Source of the DNA: JBCBTD01 sp039818825
Lineage (GTDB): Bacteria; Pseudomonadota; Alphaproteobacteria; Geminicoccales; Geminicoccaceae
Assembly (NCBI GenBank): GCA_039818825.1
Contig: JBCBTD010000079.1
Span: forward strand, 1-17,014
Length of the DNA stretch: 17,014 bases
Direction of reading: 5' to 3'
The notes under the pieces were generated by a model, which had not been told where the DNA came from, ran no database searches, and saw only the letters and a program-made list of their open reading frames with translations. Each line of letters starts with the position of its first letter. Position 1 is the stretch's first letter. Positions 8,417-16,036 of this stretch are shown here, one piece after another. The position numbers and the translations under genes were made by a program.

Positions 8417-10000
8417 ATGACGCGACGGTGGGCGAGGATGTGGTTGCTCGGCGCAGCATTGCTGGCGTGGGGCCCGGTGCAGGCGGAGGTGGTCTATCAC
8501 CGTGGCAACACGGCCGAGCCGGAAACCCTGGATCAGCACCTGACCTCGACGATCTACGAGTCCAACATCCTGCGGGATCTCTACGAAAGCTTGGTGGTGC
8601 ACGGCCCGGATGCTTCCGTGCAGCCAGGCGTGGCGGAGAGCTGGACCATCTCGGATGACGGCCTCGTCTATACGTTCACGCTGCGCGATGACGCCAAGTG
8701 GTCGAACGGCGATCCAGTGGTCGCCGACGACTTCGTGTTCTCTTACCAGCGGATCCTCGATCCGGCGACCGGTGCCAAGTACGCCGACATTCTCTACCCC
8801 ATTGCCGGTGCCGAAACCGTCAACAACGGAGAGGCCGACGCCGACAGCCTGGGCGTGCGCGCGGTGGACGAGCGCACGGTCGAGATCACGTTGGTCAACC
8901 CGACGCCGTACTTTTTGGAGCTGTTGACCCACCAGACGAGCCTGCCGGTGCATCCTGCCAGCGTCGAGGCTCACGGCAGCGCCTTCACCCGGCCGGGCAA
9001 CATGGTTTCCAACGGCGCTTACCAACTCGTCGAATGGGTGCCCAACGCGCACATCAAGGCAGAGAAGAACCCGAACTTCCACGGCGCCGACGACGTCGCC
9101 ATCGACACGGTGTTCTACTATCCGACCGAAGATCGCTCGGCCGCGCTCCGACGCTTCATGGCGGGCGAGCTACACTCCAACAACGACGCGCCGGTCGAGC
9201 AGATGGCCTTCATGAAGGAGGAACTGGGCGACCAGCTTCGGATCGCGCCTTATCTCGGCACCTACTACTACGCGGTGAACACGACGAAGCCGCCCTTCGA
9301 CGACGTCCGGGTGCGTCAGGCGCTCTCGATGGTCGTCGACCGGGAGTTCGTAGCGGAGGAGATTTGGGGCGACTCGATGGTTGCGGGCTACAGCTTCATC
9401 CCGCCCGGCATCGGCAATTACGGCGAGCCGGCGATTGCTGACTATGCCGACCAGTCGATGTTCGACCGGGAGGAGCAGGCGCTGGCGCTCATGGAGGAAG
9501 CCGGCTACGGCCCGGACAACCCCATCGACGTCGAGATTCGCTTCAACAGCTCAGAGAACCACCAGAAGACGGCGACCGCCATCGCCGACATGTGGAAGCC
9601 GCTCGGGGTCAACACCACGCTCTTCAATACCGACACGAAGACCCACTACGCGCATCTCCGTGACCGCGGCGACTACGACGTGGCGCGGGCCGGCTGGATC
9701 GGCGACTACTCCGACCCGCAGAACTTCCTGTTCATGGTCGAGAGCGACAATCAGGGTTTCAACTACGCTCAGTACGCCAATCCCGAGTACGACGCGCTGA
9801 TGGATCAGGCCGCGGCGACGACCGACCTCGACGAACGGGCGCAGGTTCTGCTCCAGGCCGAGGAGCTGTTCATGCGTGATCTGCCGTTCATCCCGCTGAT
9901 GTACTATGGCTCGTTGAGCATGGTCAGCCCCAACCTCGAGGGCTGGGTCGACAACATTCAGAACGTGCACCCGACCCGTTACATGGCGTTGGTCGATTGA
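8417..10000 (+). CDS. oppA: oligopeptide ABC transporter, periplasmic substrate-binding protein
   Basis: The 527-aa product begins with a typical Sec signal peptide, MTRRWARMWLLGAALLAWGP then VQA, with cleavage predicted before EVVYHRGN. The mature part follows the family 5 solute-binding (OppA/DppA) pattern: EPETLDQHLTSTIYESNILR near the N terminus, then LYESLV, VQPGVAESWTISDDGLVYTF, LRDDAKWSNGDPVVADDFVF and VRQALSMVVDRE. It delivers oligopeptides to the OppBC pore. There is no lipobox Cys, so it should be a soluble periplasmic protein. ATG 8417 has GGAGG about 7 bases upstream and places the signal peptide at the very N terminus; an in-frame start 20 codons earlier would not. It is first in the oppA-B-C-DF operon, followed by a small hairpin before oppB. 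Confidence 0.93.
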   Translation: MTRRWARMWLLGAALLAWGPVQAEVVYHRGNTAEPETLDQHLTSTIYESNILRDLYESLVVHGPDASVQPGVAESWTISDDGLVYTFTLRDDAKWSNGDPVVADDFVFSYQRILDPATGAKYADILYPIAGAETVNNGEADADSLGVRAVDERTVEITLVNPTPYFLELLTHQTSLPVHPASVEAHGSAFTRPGNMVSNGAYQLVEWVPNAHIKAEKNPNFHGADDVAIDTVFYYPTEDRSAALRRFMAGELHSNNDAPVEQMAFMKEELGDQLRIAPYLGTYYYAVNTTKPPFDDVRVRQALSMVVDREFVAEEIWGDSMVAGYSFIPPGIGNYGEPAIADYADQSMFDREEQALALMEEAGYGPDNPIDVEIRFNSSENHQKTATAIADMWKPLGVNTTLFNTDTKTHYAHLRDRGDYDVARAGWIGDYSDPQNFLFMVESDNQGFNYAQYANPEYDALMDQAAATTDLDERAQVLLQAEELFMRDLPFIPLMYYGSLSMVSPNLEGWVDNIQNVHPTRYMALVD

Positions 10001-10011
10001 GAATGATGGCT

Positions 10012-10032
10012 CCTGACCTGCAAAAGGTCGGG
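10012..10032 (+). other. intercistronic stem-loop between oppA and oppB
   Basis: CCTGACC (10012-10018) pairs with GGTCGGG (10026-10032), including one G-U pair, around a 7-base loop. It lies 11 bases after the oppA stop. A hairpin here is typical of binding-protein operons, where it protects the upstream message and yields more binding protein than permease. That role is inferred. Confidence 0.4.
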
Positions 10033-10062
10033 GGCCGCCTCGTCGATCAGCCGAGTTAGGCC

Positions 10063-10983
10063 ATGCTTCGGTACGTGCTGCGCCGACTGCTCGGTGCGAT
10101 CCCCACGCTGCTGGTGATCGTCACCGTCGCGTTCTTCTTGATGCGTGTGGCGCCGGGCGGTCCGTTCAACCTCGAGCGGCCGTTGCCACCGCAGATCATG
10201 GAGAATCTGCAAGCTTACTACAAACTCGACCAGCCGCTGATCATACAGTACCTCGACTATCTGAAGGGCTTGCTGACGGGCGATCTCGGGCCGTCCTACG
10301 TCTACCGCGACTTCACGGTCGACGAGTTGCTGCTCCAGGGTCTGCCGGTGTCGATCCAGCTCGGTGCTTCAGCTCTTTTGTTCGCGCTTCTGGTCGGCAT
10401 CACGCTCGGCACCTTCGCAGCACTGCGGCAGAACCGCGCCGGCGACGTCGGCGTGATGACCGTGGCCATGGTCGGCATCACGATCCCCAACTTCGTCATG
10501 GCGCCGGTGCTGACGTTGATCTTCGCCATCTGGCTCGGCTGGCTGCCGGCCGGCGGCTGGGGCGAGGGGGCCCTGATCAATAAACTCTTGCCCGTATTCT
10601 GTCTGGCGCTGCCACAAATCGCGGTGATCGCACGGCTCACGCGCGGCTCGATGATCGAGGTGTTGCGGGCGCACCATGTGCGAACCATGCGCGCCAATGG
10701 TCTGCCGGCATTGGTGGTCACCTTCCGGGCTCTGCGTGGCGCACTGTTGCCCGTGGTCTCGTATCTCGGGCCGGCAGCGGCAGCCCTGCTCACGGGCTCC
10801 GTCGTCATCGAATCGATCTTCGGCATTCCCGGCGTCGGTCGGTACTTCGTGCTTGGCGCACTCAACCGCGACTACACCCTGGTGATGGGCACCGTGGTAA
10901 CGATCGCGCTGTTCATCGTGCTGTTCAATCTCGTCGTCGACTTGCTCTACGCCGTTCTCGATCCGCGGGTGCGCTATGACTGA
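10063..10983 (+). CDS. oppB: oligopeptide ABC transporter permease OppB
   Basis: The 306-aa integral membrane protein has exactly the length of enterobacterial OppB and follows it closely. It starts MLRYVLRRLLGAIPTLLVIV, with the long periplasmic stretch APGGPFNLERPLPPQIMENL (30-49) after the first helix. There are about six membrane spans and the cytoplasmic coupling segment EVLRAHHVRTMRANGL (199-214), the EAA-type loop that docks on the ATPase, then GIPGVGRYFVLGALNRDYTL. With OppC it forms the peptide channel in the inner membrane. It follows oppA after 62 bases and overlaps oppC by 8 bases, indicating translational coupling. The ribosome site is weak (TTAGG). Confidence 0.95.
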   Translation: MLRYVLRRLLGAIPTLLVIVTVAFFLMRVAPGGPFNLERPLPPQIMENLQAYYKLDQPLIIQYLDYLKGLLTGDLGPSYVYRDFTVDELLLQGLPVSIQLGASALLFALLVGITLGTFAALRQNRAGDVGVMTVAMVGITIPNFVMAPVLTLIFAIWLGWLPAGGWGEGALINKLLPVFCLALPQIAVIARLTRGSMIEVLRAHHVRTMRANGLPALVVTFRALRGALLPVVSYLGPAAAALLTGSVVIESIFGIPGVGRYFVLGALNRDYTLVMGTVVTIALFIVLFNLVVDLLYAVLDPRVRYD

Positions 10984-12103
10984 TGCGGTAGCCGTTGATC
11001 GGAGCGAGGTCGTCGCCGGCAAGAGCCTTTGGCGCGACGCCTGGCTGCGTCTGCGGGCCAACCGCGCCGCGATGGTCAGTCTGATCGTCCTGGCGGTCAT
11101 GACCCTCGCCTGCATCGTCGGCCCATGGTTCAGCCCGCATCGCTACGACCAGGTCTACCAAGCTTACGTCAAGGTACCGCCCTCGCTCGAGGCCTATCCA
11201 CGCGCCGACGCCATCGAAGGTGAGTTGGAGCGGTCGCTGCGGCGCAGCCGGATCGACCTCGTGGCTTTCGACGTCGTCGATGGGACGTTGACGGCAACGT
11301 TGATCAGCGAGAGCGAGATCGACCCGCGAATCACCCGCTTGCTCGACCGTAGCAATCTGTTCGTCGATGCGCGGATCCTCAGCACCGAGGACGATGGGCG
11401 GCAGGTCATCGTCGAGGCGCTCATCGACCAGAACCTGTTCCTCGTTGGTACTGACCAGAACGGCCGCGATCTTCTGACCCGCATCCTCGTTGGCGGCCGC
11501 GTGTCCTTGACGATCGGCCTGTTGGCGACGTTCGTGGCACTGATGATCGGCGTCACCTACGGGGCGGTGGCCGGCTATGCGGGCGGCCGTGTCGACGAGG
11601 TGATGATGCGCATCGTCGACGTCTTGTATTCGTTGCCGTTCATGTTTTTCGTCATCATGCTGGTGGTGTTCTTCGGCCGTAACTTCGTGCTGATGTTCAT
11701 CGCCGTCGGCGCCATCGAGTGGCTGGACATGGCGCGGATCGTCCGCGGCCAGACCTTGTCGATCAAACGCCAGGAGTACGTCGAGGCGGCCCAGGCGATG
11801 GGGGTACGGACGGGCGCCATCATCCGCCGTCACGTTATTCCGAACGCACTCGGGCCGGTGGTCGTCTACATGACCTTGATGGTGCCGAAGGTCATTTTGC
11901 TGGAGAGCTTTCTCTCGTTCTTGGGTCTGGGCGTGCAGGAGCCGTTGACCAGTTGGGGCGTGCTGATCTCCGAGGGTGCCAAGAACATTCAGGGCGCCTC
12001 GTGGCTCCTGATCTGGCCGTCCTTGTTCCTCGCGGTGACGCTCTTTTGCCTGAACTTCATCGGTGACGGCTTGCGCGACGCGCTCGACCCCAAGGACCGC
12101 TGA
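10976..12103 (+). CDS. oppC: oligopeptide ABC transporter permease OppC, with enlarged periplasmic loop
   Basis: The 375-aa product aligns with OppC: GKSLWRDAWLRLRANRAAMV at 15-34, first helix about 33-53, then VGTDQNGRDLLTRILVGGRV (157-176). Later come VMMRIVDVLYSLPFMFFVIM and the coupling loop QEYVEAAQAMGVRTGAIIRR (266-285), and the end reads FIGDGLRDALDPKDR as in enterobacterial OppC. It is about 75 residues longer than the usual 300. The extra sequence lies at about 60-153, between the first helix and the GTDxxGRDLLTR motif: a charged, non-hydrophobic segment (EGELERSLRRSRIDLVAFDV, then TLTATLISESEIDPRITRLL) expected in the periplasm. It could form a small folded domain touching the binding protein. 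The gene overlaps oppB by 8 bases and oppDF by 1 base (TGATG). Confidence 0.95.
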   Translation: MTDAVAVDRSEVVAGKSLWRDAWLRLRANRAAMVSLIVLAVMTLACIVGPWFSPHRYDQVYQAYVKVPPSLEAYPRADAIEGELERSLRRSRIDLVAFDVVDGTLTATLISESEIDPRITRLLDRSNLFVDARILSTEDDGRQVIVEALIDQNLFLVGTDQNGRDLLTRILVGGRVSLTIGLLATFVALMIGVTYGAVAGYAGGRVDEVMMRIVDVLYSLPFMFFVIMLVVFFGRNFVLMFIAVGAIEWLDMARIVRGQTLSIKRQEYVEAAQAMGVRTGAIIRRHVIPNALGPVVVYMTLMVPKVILLESFLSFLGLGVQEPLTSWGVLISEGAKNIQGASWLLIWPSLFLAVTLFCLNFIGDGLRDALDPKDR

Positions 12104-13731
12104 TGACCTCGCCGCTACTCGCCATCGAAGGGTTGCACGTCCACTTCCGGACGCCCGACGGCGACGTCCACGCAGTGCGCGGTGTCGACCTGGAGGTGGC
12201 CAGGGGCGAAACGGTGGCCGTCGTCGGTGAGAGTGGCTCCGGCAAGAGCCAGATCATGATGGCGGTGATGGGTCTGCTCGCCAGCAACGGCCGCGCCGAG
12301 GGCCGTGTCCGGTTTGACGGCACCGATTTGCTGGGCCTCCGGGCGGCGGCGTTGAACCGCTATCGCGGCTCTCGGTTGTCGATGATTTTTCAGGAGCCGA
12401 TGACCTCGCTCGACCCACTGCAGACCATCGAGACACAGATCGGCGACCCGCTGGTGTTCCACCGCGGCCTCGGCCGGCGCGCGGCGCGAGACCGAGTGGT
12501 CGAGCTGTTGGAGCTGGTCGGCATCCCGCGCCCCGCCGAGCGGCTGGAGTCGTTTCCGCACGAGCTCTCGGGTGGCCAGCGGCAGCGGGTGATGATCGCC
12601 ACGGCGCTGGCCAACGAGCCGGACATCCTGATCGCCGACGAGCCGACCACCGCCCTCGACGTCACCATCCAGGCGCAGATTCTGACCCTGCTCCAGGACC
12701 TCCAACGCCGCTTCGGCATGGCGATCTTGTTCATCACCCACGACCTCGGCGTCGTCCGGCACGTCGCCGATCGGGTCTACGTGATGCAGGCGGGCGTGGT
12801 GCGTGAGCAGGGCCCGGTCGCGCGGATCTTCGCCGACCCGCAGCATCCCTACACCCGGAAGCTCCTGGACGCTGAGCCGGAAGGAACCAAGGCGCCGCCG
12901 CCCGCGACCGCACCGGTGCTGTTCGACGCCAGGGACCTTTCGGTGACCTTCCGCCTTCGTCGCGGCTGGCTCGGGCGCGAGGACGAGCCCTTGCGCGCCG
13001 TCGACGGGGTCAGCCTGGCGATCCGCGAGGGGCAGACCATCGGCGTCGTCGGCGAGAGCGGCTCGGGCAAGTCGACGCTGGGGCGAGCGCTGTTGCGGCT
13101 GCTGCCGGCCGAGGGTGCGATCGTCTATCTGGGCAAGCCGTTGACCGGGCTGGACGGCGAGGCGATGCGCCCGCTCCGCCGCGAACTGCAGGTCGTTTTC
13201 CAGGACCCGTTCGGCTCGTTGAGCCCGCGGCTGACGGTGGGCGAGATCGTCGGCGAGGGGCTCAGGGTCCACGCGCCCGATCTCGACGCTCGCGAACGCG
13301 GTCGGCGGGTGGCCGCGGCGCTCGAGGAAGTGCAGCTCGACCCAAGGCTGCTCCGCCGCTTCCCCCACGAGTTCTCGGGCGGCCAACGCCAGCGGATCGC
13401 CATCGCCCGGGCGCTGGTGCTGCGACCGCGCTTCGTTCTGCTCGACGAGCCGACGTCGGCGTTGGACCGTACGATCCAAAAGCAGATCGTCGAGCTCTTG
13501 CGGGACCTGCAGCAGCGCCACGGGCTGACCTATCTGTTCATCAGCCACGACCTCGCCGTGGTTAGGGCAATGGCCGACACGGTCCTGGTCATGCAGCACG
13601 GCAGGATCGTCGAGGCGGGGCCGGCGGAGCGGATCTTTTCGGCGCCGGCAGAGCCCTACACCAGGGCGCTGCTCGCGGCCGCGTTCGATCTCGACGCCCG
13701 ACCAGCGGTCTTGCCGAAAGCGGCTTCATGA
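12103..13731 (+). CDS. oppDF: oligopeptide ABC transporter, fused tandem ATP-binding protein (OppD-OppF)
   Basis: The 542-aa protein carries two complete ABC ATPase domains. Domain 1 (about 1-260) has Walker A GESGSGKS (42-49), signature LSGGQRQRV (155-163), Walker B ILIADE (175-180) and switch His213. Domain 2 (about 272-530) has Walker A GESGSGKS (317-324), signature FSGGQRQRI (424-432), Walker B VLLDE (445-449) and switch His482. The domain ends, DPQHPYTRKLLDA and APAEPYTRALLAA, are the peptide/nickel transporter type. In E. coli OppD and OppF are separate; the fused arrangement is known from YejF and GsiA. Both sites look competent, so it should be the complete motor for OppBC. The start overlaps the oppC stop by 1 base. 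A small hairpin follows the stop. Confidence 0.95.
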   Translation: MTSPLLAIEGLHVHFRTPDGDVHAVRGVDLEVARGETVAVVGESGSGKSQIMMAVMGLLASNGRAEGRVRFDGTDLLGLRAAALNRYRGSRLSMIFQEPMTSLDPLQTIETQIGDPLVFHRGLGRRAARDRVVELLELVGIPRPAERLESFPHELSGGQRQRVMIATALANEPDILIADEPTTALDVTIQAQILTLLQDLQRRFGMAILFITHDLGVVRHVADRVYVMQAGVVREQGPVARIFADPQHPYTRKLLDAEPEGTKAPPPATAPVLFDARDLSVTFRLRRGWLGREDEPLRAVDGVSLAIREGQTIGVVGESGSGKSTLGRALLRLLPAEGAIVYLGKPLTGLDGEAMRPLRRELQVVFQDPFGSLSPRLTVGEIVGEGLRVHAPDLDARERGRRVAAALEEVQLDPRLLRRFPHEFSGGQRQRIAIARALVLRPRFVLLDEPTSALDRTIQKQIVELLRDLQQRHGLTYLFISHDLAVVRAMADTVLVMQHGRIVEAGPAERIFSAPAEPYTRALLAAAFDLDARPAVLPKAAS

Positions 13732-13752
13732 AGCATCCAGTGGCCGGACCGA

Positions 13753-13769
13753 CGACCGCCTGACGGTCG
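13753..13769 (+). terminator. possible terminator hairpin after oppDF
   Basis: CGACCG (13753-13758) pairs with CGGTCG (13764-13769) around a 5-base loop, 21 bases after the oppDF stop and before ppx. There is no T-run and the stem is short. It could equally be leader structure for ppx. Confidence 0.3.
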
Positions 13770-13787
13770 GGTGCGGAGACTTGGAGC

Positions 13788-15338
13788 ATGGATCGTGCAG
13801 TCGTGAGCGCCGGCCAACCGCGGCCGCTCGATCTCCATCGCTCGTCGGCGCCTCCTGGTCCGGTCGACCATGTCGGGGTCGTCGACATCGGCTCCAACTC
13901 GGTGCGGCTGGTCGTCTACGACCGCCTGGCGCGTGCGCCATTGCCGCGGTTCAACGAGAAATCGATGAGCCGGCTGGGCGAGGGCATCGACGGCAATGGC
14001 GGGACGATCCCGGCACCCGCCTTCGCCCGGCTGATCGACACCATGGGGCGGTTCCGCGCCATCGCCGACTCGATGGGGGTCGCCCGGGTCGACGTGCTGG
14101 GCACCGAGGCCATCCGTAGCGCCAACAACGGTCCGGCACTGATCGAGGCCATCCGTGCGGCGACCGGCTTCGAGGTGCGGGTCCTGAGCGGCGAGGAGGA
14201 AGCCCGCTTCGCCGGCCTCGGCGTCGTTGCCGGCTTCTATCGCCCGACCGGCATGGTCGGTGACATGGGTGGCGGCAGCGTCGAGATCATCGAGGTGGTC
14301 GACGACAGCGTCGGCGACCGCCACGTCAGCCTGCCGCTCGGGGCGTTGCCGGTGACGGCGATGCTGCTCGACGATGCCAAGCTGGCGAAGGCCCATGTCG
14401 ACGAGCTGTTGCGCGACCGGCTGCCGCCGATGCTGGCGTCGGACGCCGTGTTCTATGCCGTCGGTGGCGGTTGGCGGGCGCTTGCCAACGCCCACATGGC
14501 GGCCGTCGCGGCGCCGGTTCACGTGGTCCACGGCTACGCCATCGACGGTGACGACGCGCGCGCCTTCGCCAAGGAGCTGCGGCGGATGCCGGCCGACGAG
14601 GTCCAGGCGCTGCCGGGCATCCCCTCCAGGCGGGCGTCGACCTTGCAGGCCGCGGCGCTGGTGCTGGAGCGGCTGTTGAAGCGGCTGCGGCCCGACCGCG
14701 TGGTCTTCAGTGCGCTCGGCTTGCGCGAGGGCTGGCTCTACAGCCAGCTCGACGAGGCGGAGCGCTACCGCGACGCCCTGGTCGAAGGCGCCCGCGAGTT
14801 GGGCCAGGCCGTCGCGCGGGTACCGGATTTCGGCGCGGCACTGGTGCGCTGGACCGACGAGCTGTTCCCCGGCGAGACCGACGCCGACCGGCGCTTGCGG
14901 GTCGCGGCCTGCGCCCTCTCCGACGTCGCCTGGCGCGACCACCCGGACCTGCGCGCCCTCGAATCGTTCCGCCGCGTGCTGCAGTTTCCCTTCGTCGGCA
15001 TCGAGCACCGCGAGCGGGTGTTCCTGGCCGCTGCCGTCCATGCCCGCTACCGCGGCAATGGCGACGGGCCGGAGCTGGAGCCGGTCCTGGCGCTGCTCAC
15101 CCCGAGCGAGCGCCGCCGCGCCCAGATCCTCGGCCGGATGATGCTGCTCGGTCATCGCCTCTCGGCCAGCGTGCCGGCGATCCTCGATTCGGCCGAACTG
15201 GTGATCGAGGCCGAGCAGCTGCGCCTGGTCGTCCGCGAAGCCGCCCGCATCCCCGACGGCGAGGCCGTCCAGGGCCGGCTCGACCTGCTGGCCAAGGCCA
15301 TTGGCGTGCGCAAGACGGTGATCGAGACGGCGGGCTGA
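13788..15338 (+). CDS. ppx: exopolyphosphatase, Ppx/GppA family
   Basis: The 516-aa product belongs to the ASKHA-fold Ppx/GppA phosphatases, which remove terminal phosphate from inorganic polyphosphate and/or convert pppGpp to ppGpp. The phosphate-1 motif VVDIGSNSVRLVVY is at 31-44. The catalytic-glutamate region VLSGEEEARFAG is at 132-143 (Glu in SGEEEA), and GDMGGGSVEI (158-167) is the second nucleotide/phosphate loop, followed by LPLGALPVTAML. The C-terminal part (about 310-500, including ERVFLAAAVHARYRGNG) corresponds to the HD-like helical domain found in full-length Ppx. An N-terminal extension of about 27 residues precedes the first strand. GGAG lies 9 bases before the ATG. No polyphosphate kinase gene is adjacent. 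It starts 56 bases after oppDF and may be read through from that operon. Confidence 0.92.
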   Translation: MDRAVVSAGQPRPLDLHRSSAPPGPVDHVGVVDIGSNSVRLVVYDRLARAPLPRFNEKSMSRLGEGIDGNGGTIPAPAFARLIDTMGRFRAIADSMGVARVDVLGTEAIRSANNGPALIEAIRAATGFEVRVLSGEEEARFAGLGVVAGFYRPTGMVGDMGGGSVEIIEVVDDSVGDRHVSLPLGALPVTAMLLDDAKLAKAHVDELLRDRLPPMLASDAVFYAVGGGWRALANAHMAAVAAPVHVVHGYAIDGDDARAFAKELRRMPADEVQALPGIPSRRASTLQAAALVLERLLKRLRPDRVVFSALGLREGWLYSQLDEAERYRDALVEGARELGQAVARVPDFGAALVRWTDELFPGETDADRRLRVAACALSDVAWRDHPDLRALESFRRVLQFPFVGIEHRERVFLAAAVHARYRGNGDGPELEPVLALLTPSERRRAQILGRMMLLGHRLSASVPAILDSAELVIEAEQLRLVVREAARIPDGEAVQGRLDLLAKAIGVRKTVIETAG

Positions 15339-15459
15339 GGCCATTCATCGTCCTGGAAGCCACTGAAAAAGAAAGAAAAAACGCTAATCTGGGTTCGTTC
15401 GGCATTCCGGGACTTACACGCCGTCTCCGCAGCAGCCAGATGACTTCATTCCTAGCATG
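15339..15459 (-). repeat. dispersed intergenic element, copy B
   Basis: The core at 15391-15412 is identical (22 of 22) to the reverse complement of 4814-4835. Read on the minus strand the blocks are CATGCTAGG (15459-15451), CTGCGG (15432-15427), the 22-bp core, GATTAG, a T-rich tract (complement of 15365-15380), CAG-x-GGCTT and TGAATGGCC, the same order and nearly the same spacing as copy A. The core begins 70 bases after the stop of the minus-strand secreted-protein gene, and the element ends against the ppx stop. The T-rich tract could end transcription of the minus-strand genes, but no clear stem precedes it. Confidence 0.6.
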
Positions 15460-15482
15460 TTCGCAGCGCGCTGTCGCCCTCT

Positions 15483-16028
15483 TCACGGGGTTATCGAGCC
15501 GAAGGTGCGCCAGCGGGCCGCCTCCAGCTGGGTTTCGATCGTCTGCCGCGTGCTTTCGACCTCGTCGCGGTAGAGACCGAGGAGATCGACGAACGCCTGG
15601 AGCACGTCACCGACGAAGCCCAGCGTGTCGCCCAGGTTCTTGGCGGGATCGTCGGGCGCGTCCGGGTCCTCGATCTCTTCGTCGACCCCGATGCAGAACG
15701 CCTCGCGCGCCTCGACGCCGGCTCGAAGCGTCGGTTCCAAGGTTGCGAGCGCCGGGTCCGAGCCTTCGTCACGCATCGCTACGATCAGCCGGCTGATGAC
15801 GGCGTCGACGTCGGCACGCGCCTCGGTGTAGCGACGATCGGCGTCGTCGACCACCTCGGCGTCGGCGGCGCGAAAGCGCTTCAGGGTGCGGACGCAGCGC
15901 TCGGCGCGTTCCTTCTCGCCGCGGAAGGTGGCGACCGCGTCGCCCCAGGTCATGGTCGGTGCCGTCGCCGCCGCGGCGCCGAGCGTAGCCAAGAGCATCA
16001 TCGTGGCTGTCGTCGGAGCCCAAACCAC
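15483..16028 (-). CDS. small secreted helical protein downstream of the caspase-like gene
   Basis: The 181-aa product starts with a signal-peptide-like segment: MVWAPTTATMMLLATLGAAA then ATA, with likely cleavage before PTMTWGD. The mature protein is predicted helical and highly charged (FRGEKERAERCVRTLKRFRA, ADRRYTEARADVDAVISRL). It has two cysteines, Cys45 and Cys112, that could form a disulfide in the periplasm, an acidic linker EEIEDPDAPDDP (117-128), and a final amphipathic helix (FVGDVLQAFVDLLGLYRDEV). No family is recognised. It begins 8 bases after the caspase-like stop on the same strand, so the two are almost certainly one transcript and probably functionally linked. The start is a GTG at 16028, chosen to give a complete signal peptide; ATG 16001 is the alternative. 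Neither has a clear ribosome site, consistent with translational coupling. Confidence 0.68.
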   Translation of the reverse strand: MVWAPTTATMMLLATLGAAAATAPTMTWGDAVATFRGEKERAERCVRTLKRFRAADAEVVDDADRRYTEARADVDAVISRLIVAMRDEGSDPALATLEPTLRAGVEAREAFCIGVDEEIEDPDAPDDPAKNLGDTLGFVGDVLQAFVDLLGLYRDEVESTRQTIETQLEAARWRTFGSITP

Positions 16029-16036
16029 TTGGCGCG

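Noticed and set aside
12115..13599. 494-aa minus-strand open frame opposite oppDF
   Set aside because: The plus strand has two complete ABC ATPase domains; the antisense frame shows no motif.
13656..15344. 562-aa minus-strand open frame opposite ppx
   Set aside because: It is the mirror of a well-supported ppx gene; its translation is Gln/Arg/His-rich without family motifs, as expected from the complementary strand of GC-rich coding DNA.
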